Positions 1 to 12,199 are shown, counted from the stretch's first letter. The stretch: DNA of 63,395 bases from Welwitschia mirabilis (GCA_051453625.1 JBOZIK010000001.1:291105105-291168499); one strand, 5' to 3'. A program made the numbers and translations. Notes: generated from the sequence alone by a model not told the origin.

Positions 1-655
1 CTTTTGAGCTTGCAGTATTTAATGATGTAGACTAAATTGGATGTAAGGATAATAGAAAAAGCACAAATAGTAATTATTTTCTATTAGGATCATGCTTAGT
101 GGGATGGACTAATAAAAAGAAAAATTCAATCTCCCTTTCAACAGCAAAAAATGAGTATATTATAGCATGGAATTGTTGTGTTCATTTCCTTCAGATGAAG
201 GAAATGCTAAAGGACTTTGGTATATATTTTGAATAAGTTTCTATTTTCTATGATAATANNNNNNNNNNNNNNNNNNNNNNNNNNNNNNNNNNNNNNNNNN
301 NNNNNNNNNNNNNNNNNNNNNNNNNNNNNNNNNNNNNNNNNNNNNNNNNNNNNNNNNNATTATAGCATGGAATTGTTGTGTTCATTTCCTTCAGATGAAG
401 GAAATGCTAAAGGACTTTGGTATATACTTTGAATAAGTTTCTATTTTCTATGATAATACTAGTACAATAAATATTTCTAAAAATCCTATTCAATACTTAG
501 AACTACACACATTAAACTAAGACATTATTTTTTAAGAGATCAAGTTGAAAAAGGAAACATTACTATAAATTTTATTAGTATAGATTATCAACTTGCGGAT
601 ATCTATACCAAACCTCTAAATTTTGATAATTTTCTTCATATTTAAAATAAACTGA
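1..655 (+). mobile_element. Ty1/Copia retrotransposon, C-terminal RNase H end of pol (decayed)
   Basis: Conceptual translation in shifting frames gives the classic end of a Copia polyprotein: LLGSCLVGWTNKKKNSISLS, then TAKNEYI, CCVHFLQMKEMLKDFGI, FYDNTSTINISKNPIQ, and a tail resembling the 'adIfTKpL' ending of RNase H (about 585-625). RNase H removes template RNA during reverse transcription. Stops and frameshifts show it is dead. The element enters from beyond the left edge, so gag, protease, integrase and RT are not in the window. A 100-N gap (259-358) interrupts it, flanked by a duplicated 100-bp end. It belongs with the spacer, extra ORF and LTR that follow in the same orientation. Confidence 0.85.
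159..458. repeat. Gap-flanking 100-bp duplication (159-258 = 359-458)
   Basis: The 100 bases before the 100-N gap recur immediately after it with about one mismatch. This is most simply two overlapping contig ends or two alleles left unmerged by the assembler, not a biological tandem repeat. Confidence 0.85.
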
Positions 656-1105
656 GGGTTATCTCATCGTTCTCTAGCTAATTGTAGGGCAATAACCTAG
701 ATCTATAATTTAGTTGACCGAAGGTGATCAGTTGATTAGCCTGAAAGCCCAGTCAACTAGCCTAAAAGCTAAGTTACCCAAACCCTATAGTACTATGACT
801 CGTGTCTTAATAGGTCGACTAGAACTCAAACTATTTAACTAGACCTATAGGGTTATAGTATGAAAGATTCATCAGTGGACTTAATTTCGTTATTAAAATC
901 AATCTAATAAACCTTCTTTTTTAAAGCAAGTGTAGCCTAAACCATTTTCATTGTTTTCTAACCACCTGTTTCCTTTAGATCTAGTGTTTTTCTCAGATTT
1001 TTCTTATCTTCAAGATCTTTCCAAGTGGTTTTAATGGCTATGTAACCCTTTAAAAGAAGGCAAAATAAGCTTACCAGCAGAGATCCTTTTTATTTATACT
1101 AAGGC
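656..1105 (+). other. Post-pol spacer with repeated GTCAAC/GTCGAC-like words
   Basis: No ORF. Between the end of Copia pol and the extra ORF lies sequence in which words such as gttgacc, gtcaactag, ggtcgactag and ttaactag recur roughly every 20-50 bases (about 708-845). The same vocabulary occurs in the LTRs of this family and in the equivalent spacer of the second element at 58.4-58.9 kb. Confidence 0.55.
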
Positions 1106-2084
1106 ATGTCTAAAGAAGTTTTAGACAAGTTCGAGGAGAAGTTTGAGAAGAATCCAGGGTATCAAGAAAGGGTTGTTACTACTTCAGAGCTAAGGGAGCT
1201 CAAAGATGTGATCCAACTCTTGTGAGCTCTGAATCTTCTATTTTTTGATATTTCAAGTCTTTCTTACCCTTTTCTTACTAGGTTGTTTTATTGTAATGCT
1301 TCTTATAATCCTGACAGTGGTACCCTAGAAACCTTGATTTTTGGAAAGAAGATAAAGGTAATCATAAACTACATTGTGACCATTGATAATCTCCCAAGAG
1401 GAGACTATGAGAAGTTTTGGCCTCTGCATGACTCCATGGAAGACAAAGAAAAGATCACAAGAGAAATTTGTGGTAAGTTTCATAGTTGAAAACATACTAT
1501 TTCTACTTCTTTACTTATCCCAAAGTACAGGTTTTTCCATTTAGTTTTTACCTATAATTTCTTACCCTTCGTGGATCATTGTGATGAGGCCTCTAACTAT
1601 AGGACCTATTTGATGTACTTGTAGAGACTAACCATTCCATTGATGCCCCTGCCATTATACTGAAGAATATGGTTTTTCAGTTAGAGTATCACAGAATTAA
1701 AGCTCTACTCTACTCTATGTTGATTGCAAATATTTATTTCATTATCGAGTTACATCTCATATGAAGCTTAAAACCCTTAATCCCATGTCACCAATTGATT
1801 GTGTAACATTTTCTTGCATGCATATCTTTATTAGATCTAAGAAATCCTTTAAATCTTATTCTCCAAAGCAAACCTCACCACAAGAGACTATTTCATACCT
1901 AAGTAAGATCGACTCTTATACCAAGCATATGAAAGAAGCTCTAATTGCAACTAGGTATAAGATTACTAATACTTCAGAGGAAGCTAAAAGATCAGCATGA
2001 AAGGTAGCCAAAGAAGAGGAAGAGGAAGAAGAAGAAGATTCTGAAGAAGAATCAGAATAGAAGAAAGCAGATGAATCTGACTAA
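1106..2084 (+). pseudogene. Extra ORF of a Copia element, resembling the plant transposon protein domain (Transposase_32-like)
   Basis: Sense-strand remnant after pol. It starts at an ATG (1106) reading MSKEVLDKFEEKFEKNPGY, passes a stop at about 1222, then continues with TRLFYCNA (1277-1300) and IFGKKIKVIINYIV, followed by further breaks. The C-terminal part (about 1820-2000) has SKIDSYTKHMKEALIAT and then a run of Glu/Asp codons to 2084. The pattern 'lv.eFY.Na......g..v.Gk.i.....i' is how I remember the 'putative plant transposon protein' domain (Pfam Transposase_32). A collinear, clearly related remnant lies at 59.0-60.0 kb in the same place of another element. Function unknown; it could be an env-like or Gag-associated protein. 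Family assignment is from memory. Confidence 0.6.
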
Positions 2085-2574
2085 ATCTCTCTTTCTATGC
2101 TTTTTTTTAATGCTTATGTTTCTTATTTTCTTTGTTATTGATGTCAAAATGAGAGAATTAGTTAGTTTTTTCAGTTGCTTTTAGTTGTATCTACTTTTGA
2201 TGTGCATCTTTTATTGTATTATTCATCTTCTAGTAATAGAAATACACTTGGTTTTCATGTTCAAAAATTTTTGTCTCAAATTTAGTGCACCTCTATTTTT
2301 TATTATGCATTCTAATTTCTTTTATATCTTATGGTTTTTAAATTATTCATGATTAAAATTTTGCTTATCATAAATATTTTGGCATTTTCATGTCTCAAAA
2401 ATTATATTTCAAATAGTTTTAATTTTGGCACAAATTTGAAACTTTTTCAAAATGTCCTACTTGATATAAGATGATTAATATTTTTGCAAAAATTATAGGC
2501 ATTTTATAAGATGGATATTTTTCAAATTTAATCTTCTTAATTAAGAAAAAGTTTGCTATTAATGCTAAAGGGGA
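2085..2574 (+). other. Copia 3' untranslated region ending in a polypurine tract
   Basis: AT-rich non-coding sequence between the extra ORF and the LTR. It ends in a short purine run, aaagggga (2567-2574), in the position expected for the plus-strand primer of reverse transcription, just before sequence shared with the inverted LTR at 4.7-6.0 kb. Confidence 0.5.
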
Positions 2575-3876
2575 TATTATTGCATTATTATTTACCAATT
2601 GATGCCAAACTAATGTTTTCTATGTAGCAAAATTTGTTGTATCTTGTGCAAAAAATGTGATTATTTGTAGGTCAAAAGTTAAATTTATTATTATCACATT
2701 TTTATCTTGAAACCTGTTAAGTTTTGATACCCTTTTAACAGGTCACCTAGATTTCTAAGGGATCAATCACACCTAAAGCAAACATACAAAAGTGAACTAA
2801 ATTCATAGGATCAATTGGATATCGGAGGGGTCAATTGGGCCTATGAACTTGAGCACCAGTACTTCTTGACTGATCATCAAGGGATCAGCTAAACATCTAA
2901 GGGGTCAACCCCACCTGAGCACTGTGCATCTAATGCTTCCTAGTCAATTGTCAGGGGGTCGACTAGACACCTGAGGGGTTGACTGAATTTGTGAAACTAA
3001 AAATTAATACTTCATAGCTAATCAGCAAGGGTTTGATTAGACCTAGAGAAGAAAATTGTGATGGATTTTATCTGGACCAAGTAGGTGACTAGATAGATCT
3101 GCAGGTAACCAGATGAGTGGATGACCAAATGAGTGATCAACCAGATCTTGAGGGGTCGACCAAACATGGACCCATAAGAAAACTTAGTCGACCAATTATA
3201 ACATAAATAAAAATTTTTATAGTCATTAGTTATCCATTTTATATCTGTTACAAGAACTTTTCACTTGTAAGAACCTTAAAAGCCTTCCACTATATATTGC
3301 CAAGAGTTAAAATCACTATACTGAATAATCTTTTGGATTTTTCATTGTACTCATTTGGCATCTCATTCCTGACGAATGATGAACCAAAAACTATTGGTAT
3401 CTTTACATACAATGTTAGATCTATAACACTCTTTATTTTCAGATTATACTATCTCCTAAAGAAGTGCGTCAATACTATCATTGAGCCAAAGATCAAGTGA
3501 TACTTGTGCACTTGGGCATACCATCATCACTAATATGATTTCTTACAAAAGGTTGAAACTAAGCATTCAAAGAATCCCTTTTATAAAGTTTATAGATAAA
3601 CTTATAATAGCTATAAGAGATTAATAGAGATCCAAATCAAGCTTGGATAGAAGTTGATCGTTGAGAGTGGAGTAGGGGGTTTTCCCGAGCCATTATAAAT
3701 ATTGTGTACTTTTGATTGCTATTTTTGTATTTTCTGTTATTTTATTCCTTAAAATAGTTTCAGTTTTCTTACATAAGTTTTTTAGTGATTCAATTCAAGA
3801 AAAATTAATATTGTAAAGTTATTTAAATAAATTCTTTAGATCCTATTCACCTCCCCCTCTAGGGTTTTTGATCCTA
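2575..3876 (+). repeat. 3' LTR of the left Copia element (about 1.3 kb)
   Basis: This block starts after a polypurine tract and ends with cacctccccctctagg...gatcct. It has an inverted relative at 4724-6035: 'gatgccaaactaatgttttc' near its start matches the reverse complement at about 6010, and the 'gtggagtaggggg' region (about 3669) matches the reverse complement at about 4910. Its middle (2810-3200) is packed with ggtcaac/ggtcgac/gatcaac words. No clean TG...CA ends remain, so boundaries are good to about 10-20 bp. Confidence 0.65.
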
Positions 3877-4723
3877 TAGAAATAGGCTTGAATTCATAGT
3901 TTCTTTAGAAATAGTACACATGTCATTGAAGTAATTAATAAATTAAACTATTAAATTCACATCATCAAATGTAACATGATGTTTTATATAAGGCTTACTA
4001 TGAATCAGTATTTCATTTGACTTTTGATCATAGAAAAGCCACATATGAGAAATATCTGTGGATAAATATCTGTTAAGGGCTTTCATTTAATTCCTACTTA
4101 AAATTATACTATAAAATGTTGTACATCATTCACATGAATCTTCACTATGCCAAAACTTCTAGGATCCTTTTACTATTGACGGAGTGGCATTCTTAATTTA
4201 TCTAATAATTTTAACTTTAGATTTTTTAATTTGATTAACTTTATATGGGGATTTTTCTAAGTTAGCCTTACTTTTTAAAAAACTAAAAAGGGTATACATA
4301 TTGTTAAACCTCTAGTATTAAGCATACAATTACAAAGGAAATAAAATCTTTTCATTAGTAATGTCAGCACAAGGGAATCCATTTCCTCATCCTTATAACC
4401 ATTAAAGACTAGTTGGGAAATTGAAGTATGTTTGATTTAATTCATATGAGGCTCACACTCTAAAAGATCTAAAACATTAAGTAATATTTTTTTTCTAGTT
4501 ATATTAAGCAACTAAAAAAAGCTAACATTAACTCTAACCCTTTTTTAATCTTTAATTATGTCATACTTTGGATCATCATGTAGGATATAAGATGCCATAG
4601 ATTTTTAAGTATACTTCTTGCTAATTTGAGATGACACTTAATCACCATTTTTAGTTATTATGGTATTTTCATATTCTAAAGCATTTAACCAAAATTTATT
4701 TGATTTCTTTATTTTCCATTTGA
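3877..4723. other. Spacer between two inverted LTRs, no gene recognised
   Basis: AT-rich sequence with stops in all frames. It separates the plus LTR from the minus LTR. I see no primer-binding site beside either inner end and no domain I recognise. Confidence 0.5.
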
Positions 4724-6035
4724 AGGATCTAGAATCCTAGAGAGGGGAGGTAAATAGGATTTAAAAAATAAATTCAAAAATATCTACACAAAATATTAAA
4801 TACTGACAATATTTATGCATAAAAGGATTTTAAATAAAAATAACTAAAAACACAAAATACCATTAGAAATTATCAAATACATGATTTATAGTGTCTAGGA
4901 AACCACCTACTCCACTCTAGGAAATCAACTTCTACCCAAGACAGGATCTTTGTTACTCACTTTCTAGGTATCTCAGGTTTACCTATAACCTTTTACAATC
5001 AGACTTTTCAAAGGCTTAGTCTCAACCTTTCAAGTGAATGCTTTTTGATGTCAATAGTATGTCATAATACATAGGATTCANNNNNNNNNNNNNNNNNNNN
5101 NNNNNNNNNNNNNNNNNNNNNNNNNNNNNNNNNNNNNNNNNNNNNNNNNNNNNNNNNNNNNNNNNNNNNNNNNNNNNNNNTTTCTAGGTATCTCTGGTTT
5201 ACCTATAACCTTTTATAATCAGACTTTTCAAAGGCTTAGTCTCAACCTTTTAAGTGAATGCTTTTTGATGTCAATAGTATGTCATAATACATAGGATTCA
5301 CTAGACTTAAGGTACAAAAATAATAGAACTAGACTGTCTAAAATGATATCACAAATACAAGTATGTACAGTACAAACTAATTGACTAAAGAACTAAAAAT
5401 CAAAAAGATGTTCATTCAATTTTTGGTCAAGTGAAGAAGTGCAATGATTTGATGGCTAAGAAATATATAAGAGATACATTTTAGGGTTTTACAAGTAGAT
5501 ATAATTCTCTAATTGATATAAACAAGAAGGTAATATCTAATTAACCCCATTCAGTACCATCACTAAAGTTGGTCAACTCAATCTTCTTCCAATCGACTTG
5601 AGTTCTTTACATCTCCATGTTTGATCGACCCCATCTAGGATCTGATCAACTGCATAAGATCTAGGTCCAATTGACTGCATTATGATCTAGTTAATCCCTT
5701 TTAAAGAATGTGGAAAACAATTTTATCCTAGGTCTAGTTGACCCCTCAGGAATCTGGTCAACCCCTTGATAAACAGATGTGTCAAATTGTTATACAGGTC
5801 TAGTCAACCCCTCAAGAATTTGGTTAATCCCTCAGTAATCTAGTTTCGATACTACTTGGTATAGATTTAATTAACCCCTTAGAGGAAATATAACTTGTCA
5901 AGTTTAAGCAAGGCTAGTAATAAATGTTTGTTTCTTCTAACTTACAAGGATTAAGATTTTCTATAAGGTATACAACATGTTTTGCTATACTAGAAAATGT
6001 TAGTTTGACATTAATTTGGCAAATTATAACTTAGC
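4724..6035 (-). repeat. LTR of the same Copia family, inverted
   Basis: Read on the minus strand it runs from taatgtcaaactaacatttt (about 6017) to ctctaggattctagatcct (about 4724), collinear with the plus LTR at 2575-3876. The middle contains many gtcaacccct, gatcgacccc and gtcaactc words (5560-5880). A 100-N gap (5081-5180) lies inside it, flanked by a duplicated 120-bp end (4961-5080 = 5181-5300). Confidence 0.65.
4961..5300. repeat. Gap-flanking 120-bp duplication (4961-5080 = 5181-5300)
   Basis: The 120 bases before the 100-N gap recur after it with three or four single-base differences. Probably unmerged contig ends or alleles. Confidence 0.85.
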
Positions 6036-6135
6036 ACCATCAACTTTAGACACTATATTATTTTTTAATTTATAAGATCTCTTAGGAATATGTGGTGGTT
6101 AAATAAGATTTAGGTCATATAGGGTATTTAATAAG

Positions 6136-6500
6136 TTATTTATCTTTTAAACTAAGTTCATAGTTAATTATGTCGTATTCAACTAATGAATAATCAATTA
6201 ATGTCTCAGAAACATGACTCCAATCATTAGAATTTAAATTTAAATCACTTACAATATTAATAAAACTACAACTTAATTGATACTTTTCGTGGAACATAAA
6301 GATGTCTATTTCTTCTAGTGCATCATTAGAGTCATAGTTAGAATTGTAAAATAAGTCAAAACATAAGCAAATTTCAAATCTTCTTTTGTGGAATATTCTT
6401 CTAAGAAACAACATTTAGAACTTGTATTAACCTTTTTTTCTTTAAATAGTCTTACCTTGGACTTCTTTGTAATTTGATCCTTTTCTTTAATGTTAAAACT
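6136..6500 (-). pseudogene. Remnant of the Copia extra ORF (third copy), minus strand
   Basis: The minus-strand reading contains DLFYNSNYDSNDALEEIDIF followed by MFHEKYQLSCSFINIVSDLN. This lines up with the TRLFYCNA...IFGKKIKVIINYIV stretch of the copy at 1.1-2.1 kb and with TRLFYANA...MFGQEIQVNVDLIS at 59.26 kb. It sits about 100 bp from the internal edge of an LTR of the same family, in the orientation expected for an ORF just upstream of a 3' LTR. The C-terminal half seen in the other copies is missing, so the 3' part was deleted. The similarity is weak enough that a profile search is needed to settle it. Confidence 0.45.
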
Positions 6501-9500
6501 CAACTATTGCAACTAATTCGATATATTTTTAAGCAAGGAATGAAGGGCTAAAGTAGATGAGTTAAAAGAAGTAGAACTAAAATAGGTTGTAGCTATAGCT
6601 TTAGAAGTTGGCTTAGTATCAAAAGTAACTTCTTGTGTAACTGTAGAAAAGATTAAGAATGCTTTAAAGGAGTAAATCTAAGTGTAAACTTTAGAAGTAT
6701 ATTTCAATACAGAAGTAAGCAATACTATTGAGTTATCATTTCTAACTTAAACAAAGAGCTCAAGGATCAAGGAATTTAGATAAGTAATTCAAAGGACTTG
6801 GTCAGTAGGCTTAAGATTATTATTAATAAAATTTAAAAGTTGAAGAAATTTATCATATGAATCTTAACATGCTCTTTAGGACTATGTCTAAAAGATAATA
6901 AAGTAGCTAATAAGTCTTGTGAGTTATACTAACTATTATATCTATTAAGAAACATAGATCTAAATTCATTCCAATAGAAGTACAACCATTTGATGAAGTA
7001 GAGAATTAAAAACTGACCTCATCTTTTAATAATAACTAAATAATTTGCATGCAACATCTTCATAAGTATTTCTAAGAATTTGAATGGATCTTTCAAAGGC
7101 TTTTACAAGTTCTTATAAAATAATTGATTTTGAAGGATAAAAATGCTTATGAAGGAAATCTTTTTCATTATTATGAATGGTATTAAAGATTTGAAAATTA
7201 ATTGAACCATTTCATGAAATAGGTTTTGGGTTATCCATAACTTTTTTCTTTTTATGATGCTTATATAGTAAAAAGGTAGTTTTATCAACCAAAATATTAA
7301 GTTTGCTTAAAGCACTTCATGTGATAACATGGCTTGGGGATGAGAAGAAGTTTCTTCTGATGAGGAAGCTTTAGAAATTTAGGGGATTATCTTTTTATAT
7401 AGATTTGAAATCAGATGATGTGAAATACATGCACTAGGTAGGTTAATAGTGCTCTTTATAGTTCCAAAAATGTTGGTTCAAGAAAAATTCCTTTTTACAT
7501 CACTCAATTATTTAATAATTATCATTTTAAGGTTTACAATGCTAGTAGAACCTAAAACACAGAGAGCTCTTTCAATAGCTCAATAAATAAAATCACTTTA
7601 TATGAATGATTAGTAATTTTAATGGAGCTATGCCAAATGATTTTTTTAGTAACTTATTATGCAAACAACAATAATTAAAGAGGAGGAAGGGAGGGAAGAA
7701 AGGGAAGGGGGGAAGGGGATTTAGTCTATATAGTTTTTATGAAACAAACCAATCCAAAGAAATATGAAACTCATTTTATCATAATCTCTTAGAATCTTAG
7801 AGCCAAATAATAGGAAGAAAGGTATTTTGAGTTACTTAAAAGAAATTATTTAGCATTCAAATAATAAATAACCATAAAAAGTAATATAGTTGAAAAGCTA
7901 ATCATTCCAAAAAGAAGCTTAAATATCTTAAGTAGGAAACTTATAAAACTTTTTTAACAATAGTTTTATAAGTAAAATTGTAGACCCAAAAATTTGCATA
8001 AACTTATTACAAATGTCTAAAATAAGGCAATAAATTTTAGAAGTTTAAATATTCTAAAAATATTCTTCAACCTTATATATTCATTAAAATGCACATTTAT
8101 GATGGACAAATTAGTTAAACACTTACCCTTATCAATTAGGCAATAGTTAATCTAATGCAATGGCATATTAACTACTGTGATAAAAACTCATTATAATTTC
8201 TTCACAAAATTGATTTTCTCATCTTCAAATTTGTCAAATGAAAATTACTTGAACTTTTTTAGAATGTGCTAAGTTTATGTAGAAACTTAATAAAGATAGA
8301 CAGTAATTTTATTTACAGCATCTCACACATCGTGTAAACATTGAAATGGAAAAGAGCTAATATTAGTAGCCATTCAATCTTTACTAAAGATAAAGTTTGA
8401 TAGAATCAATTATTTTCATAGTATTGCTAACAACTAACTTGAATTAATGATAGTCTCATGAGTTGGGGCATACTAAGCAACTATCTTTTCATGAGCTTTC
8501 TTAAGTGAAAAGGCAGTTTGTTCAACATGATCCAAAATTATCATAATCATGATATTTTGAGTTTTGAAAAGGTGTTTATAACATTGACTTAAAATTTTCA
8601 ATGATGGTTTCCATCATAGATAATTATACATCAATATTTGCAAAAAAAGAATTTAATTAATTTGGTAAAGAACATAAATTGATATGAAATTCAAGCTAAT
8701 CAGTCAAAATCTAGCCTAGAGTAAGGCAAAAGGTTAATAAAATTTTAATTTATACTTTCATTTGCTTGATCTAATCCTCAAGATTATTCTTTGCTATAGT
8801 AAGGACCTAAACTAAATCTCTTAAAGACATAAGCTCAGAGTCATTTTGGATAAATTATTTTTTTAAGGAGATCAACTTCTAATGTCCTTTCTCCACTTTT
8901 AAGACCAACTGCCTTAAAAGATCCTCTACATTTAGAGGTAGCACTAATAATCAGGTTCTATTTGGTTCTTCTCAAGGAGCTATGCTTTCAAAATGCAAAT
9001 TTTTGAATCTTTAGCCTTAATGTTAGTTTATAGTGAAACACATTTTAAAGAGATGAGTCAGAGCTCTTCCCTTTCTAATTTTAAAGTTACATGAAGTTGT
9101 TCCATGATGACTCTTTCTTCTTTTCACTTGTTAATAATCCTCTTTGTAGTGTCTAGGCTAATGGAATTATCAAGGAATTTCCATGAACCATTAGGTCTTC
9201 ACTTTCTATACCTGTATAAAACTTCCTTTAGAGTCCCATCTCTTTTGCATTTGTTCTACAATGCTAGCATGTTGGGCTTTTTAACAAAGAATTTAGACCC
9301 TCGGGTTGTAATCTCTACTAGTTTATTTTCAAGCTTAAAGATAGATAGAAGTGAAATTCTACAAAAGAAAGAATCCTTAAAGAAGTTATTTCTTCTTCTT
9401 GCGCTATTGGGGATGATGGCTTTCACCTTGTTTCTTTAAGTTCTCTTCAAAATGATCCAAAAAAATAATATCTAAGCCTTTTTTATGAAATCCTCTAGCA

Positions 9501-11311
9501 GGAATAGGATTTTCTATAATTGACATCTAGTTCTATTTATTAATGTAATTTCCCTAAAATGATCTCCTTAGATGAGGGTATCAATCCTTTAATCAGGATC
9601 CAACTAATCTACTTCAAATTTCTTAGAGGCTCTAGGGAATTTGGATGTAAATAGGAAACCAGCTTAGAAACTTAAAGGTTGAGAGTTAGATCAAAACTCA
9701 AAATGGCCTATTTTCTATACTCCACCTTAGAGTCATCATAACAACCAAAGTATATGTTATCATCCATCATGAATGAAGTGAGCATTGGACACCTTCATTA
9801 TATTGCTAGATTATAGATAAAGTTATGATAATAAGGATAACCTAACTGCTTAGCCTTCTTTAAATATCTATCTATCATCTATGCCACCACAAAAACAATC
9901 TCTAATGTAGAAAGATTGGGCTAATTTCATTGGCTTCTTAATTGTTTTGAACTTATTTCTATCATTTAGCCATAGTTAAGACACTTCAGTCATATAAATA
10001 TATGGCATGACAAATCTCGGTAGTGTCTTAAAAGTAATCTTAGCCTTAGCAATACAGATTATTATAAAATTAATATGTAAATGTACATGATCACAAAATT
10101 GGTTTTTCTCTATTATATTTATTATTTTAGAAGCTAATCTAGCCATCAGGGAATTAACACTAATTAAAAATAAATATGGGTAAATAATATTCATGATTAG
10201 TTTATTTATCCAAAAATCAAAGAAATCCATGGTCTAAGCTATGAAAAAATTTTCAAATTTTAGTTAATAAATCCTAAGCTAGAAGCAAAGGGCAAATGCA
10301 TTCAAGAAAGTTTTAAGAAATGGTTGGGCCCTAAGAGAATGAGATTTTGCTAAAATCATCTATGCATCCCTGGTCAAGCAATACATTAGTGTCACAACCA
10401 TGGCCTACCATCTAGGTTGTTGCTTTAAATCTTTATCTTGGAAGCCCTAAAAATTTTGAATAGCATCTATAGAAACCTAAGATTATCTAAAGAATATTTC
10501 CTAGTAGAAACTAGCATTCTCCTTTATGGCCTTATTAGTTTCTAAGAGTAGAGGCATGTTATAGATTTAGTATGCACTACTAGTAGCCAAATTGATAATA
10601 GCTCTAGAAGGTAAGGAAATGGTGTTCCACTCTAGATGAAAGATATCATGCTGAAAAATCCTATTTAAGAGATTATTGCAGCAATTCAAAAACCAATGGA
10701 ATATTAATGCATAGAATCCATTTTTAGTACATTGTTGCAAAACTTCTCTATTATCTCTATCCTCTTTGCATGCTTAAAATTTATGATTGGGGAAGAAGGA
10801 GGCCCGGATTCAGAAGATTCCAACTAAGAAAATTAACCTTAGCATGTTCGCTCAACATTGTTGTGCATCTGTGAAAACAATTCTTGAATGAAATACATCA
10901 TCAGCAAGTGATTGTTAGGATCCATATACTTATGAAGAAGTATCTATGATGGATCCCTAGTTGTCATAGCTCTTTTATCTTATACAACAATTGCATGTAA
11001 GGGACCTCAAAGGATGAAAGATATGAGTCTTAGATGAATGAATGCTAAATGAAGTTGGAGTTTGAAGGATTTTCAATTTTATATCCTTTTTGGCACATAT
11101 GAAACTTCTCAACTTAATTAGTTAAGGTGACATGCAATCCAAATTGATATAGCTATCTAATCCTTTAATTACCTTTTGTATGGCAAATATGGGTCAATTT
11201 AAATAGAAATGGCTGCTCATAAATAACCTCCTAAACAAATGCCATAGAATGAAAAAGCTAGAATATATCTTTGATGAATGGTAATAGTGGAAAATTCAAA
11301 GAGTAATCTTT
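6501..11311. other. Degenerate repeat-like DNA, no gene recognised
   Basis: Stops are dense in all six frames. Short open stretches, such as 9104-9439 on the plus strand and 9976-10230 on the minus strand, have no motif I recognise. There is a purine-rich run at about 7678-7722. On the minus strand, 8.75-9.0 kb gives a Leu/Lys-rich, coiled-coil-like reading. It is probably the decayed body of one or both flanking minus-strand retroelements, but I could not identify RT or RNase H motifs. Confidence 0.4.
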
Positions 11312-11923
11312 ATAAATGATAATTGTCGCTAGTCACGAGACGTGAAGGAAGAATATTGAGCCTAAGATTACCATGGTCATAGGAATATTTGTTATGAAAT
11401 CAAGTTAATGATAAAAGCTGTAAGACATGGGCCATAATTAAGTAATAAATATTTAAGTATATGAATATGCTAGTAGTGGGAAAAGACTGGTATATAACAC
11501 AAAACATTTGAAGTGCTATGAGCCATAGAACGATTTTAACTTTAGAAATCATGAAGCAAAAACATCAATTTGATAAACTTTAAATAATAGACTTAGGTTT
11601 ATTTGTGATAAATATTTGAATGTATATGTCCATAACTATTGTATTGAAAATAACTATGATTGGTGTGCTAAAGGAGACATTTAAGAGGAAAGATGAAATG
11701 GTAAAAGCCACAAGTCATGGACCATCGTCTGCAAGCTAGAAAAAAGATGGGCCTAAATTTGATGCAATAAATAGTTAATCTTTTGAATGCTCATGTTCTA
11801 TTAGAAATAACTGCAGCTTATAATCTAAGGAAAAATGATCCAACTCAAGTGCTAAAATTGCAAAAGCCATGAGCTACTAACTGCAAAGAACAAAGTGGGT
11901 CCATACTTATTTCGAAATCAATT
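11312..11923. repeat. Degenerate tandem array, about 160-bp period, four units
   Basis: The word ataaat(a/g) followed by AT-rich sequence recurs at 11312, 11445, 11608, 11767 and 11924 (spacings 133, 163, 159, 157). Three or four units also contain a 'gccatgagcca / gccacaagtcatgg / gtaagacatgggcc' core. Units are only loosely similar. The dominant period is close to 159 = 3 x 53, so it may once have been an in-frame repeat of the minus-strand Copia polyprotein downstream of integrase. A captured satellite is the alternative. Confidence 0.45.
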
Positions 11924-12199
11924 ATAAATTTAAAATAAAATTTATCTTAAGAAAAGGTCACACCAACTGTAAATACCATATGCAAGCTTTTCTGTATTTC
12001 TAAAAACATCTAAAGAGAAAAGAATATGAGTGTCTGAAAACTGTTGCTAAAATCTTACTACTAAGAGAAGATCCACTAGCCATATGCCACCAACTAGCAT
12101 AATAAAAGTGAATAGTTGGACTATAAACTTTCTACAAATAAAAGTAATACTACTAGGGGCCTTATTGAAAAAGAATAGGCACCATTAAATTGTGTCAAC

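Noticed and set aside
9104-9439. 111-codon plus-strand hydrophobic open frame
   Set aside because: No recognised domain; Leu/Phe-rich because of T-rich sequence; surrounding DNA is decayed retroelement.
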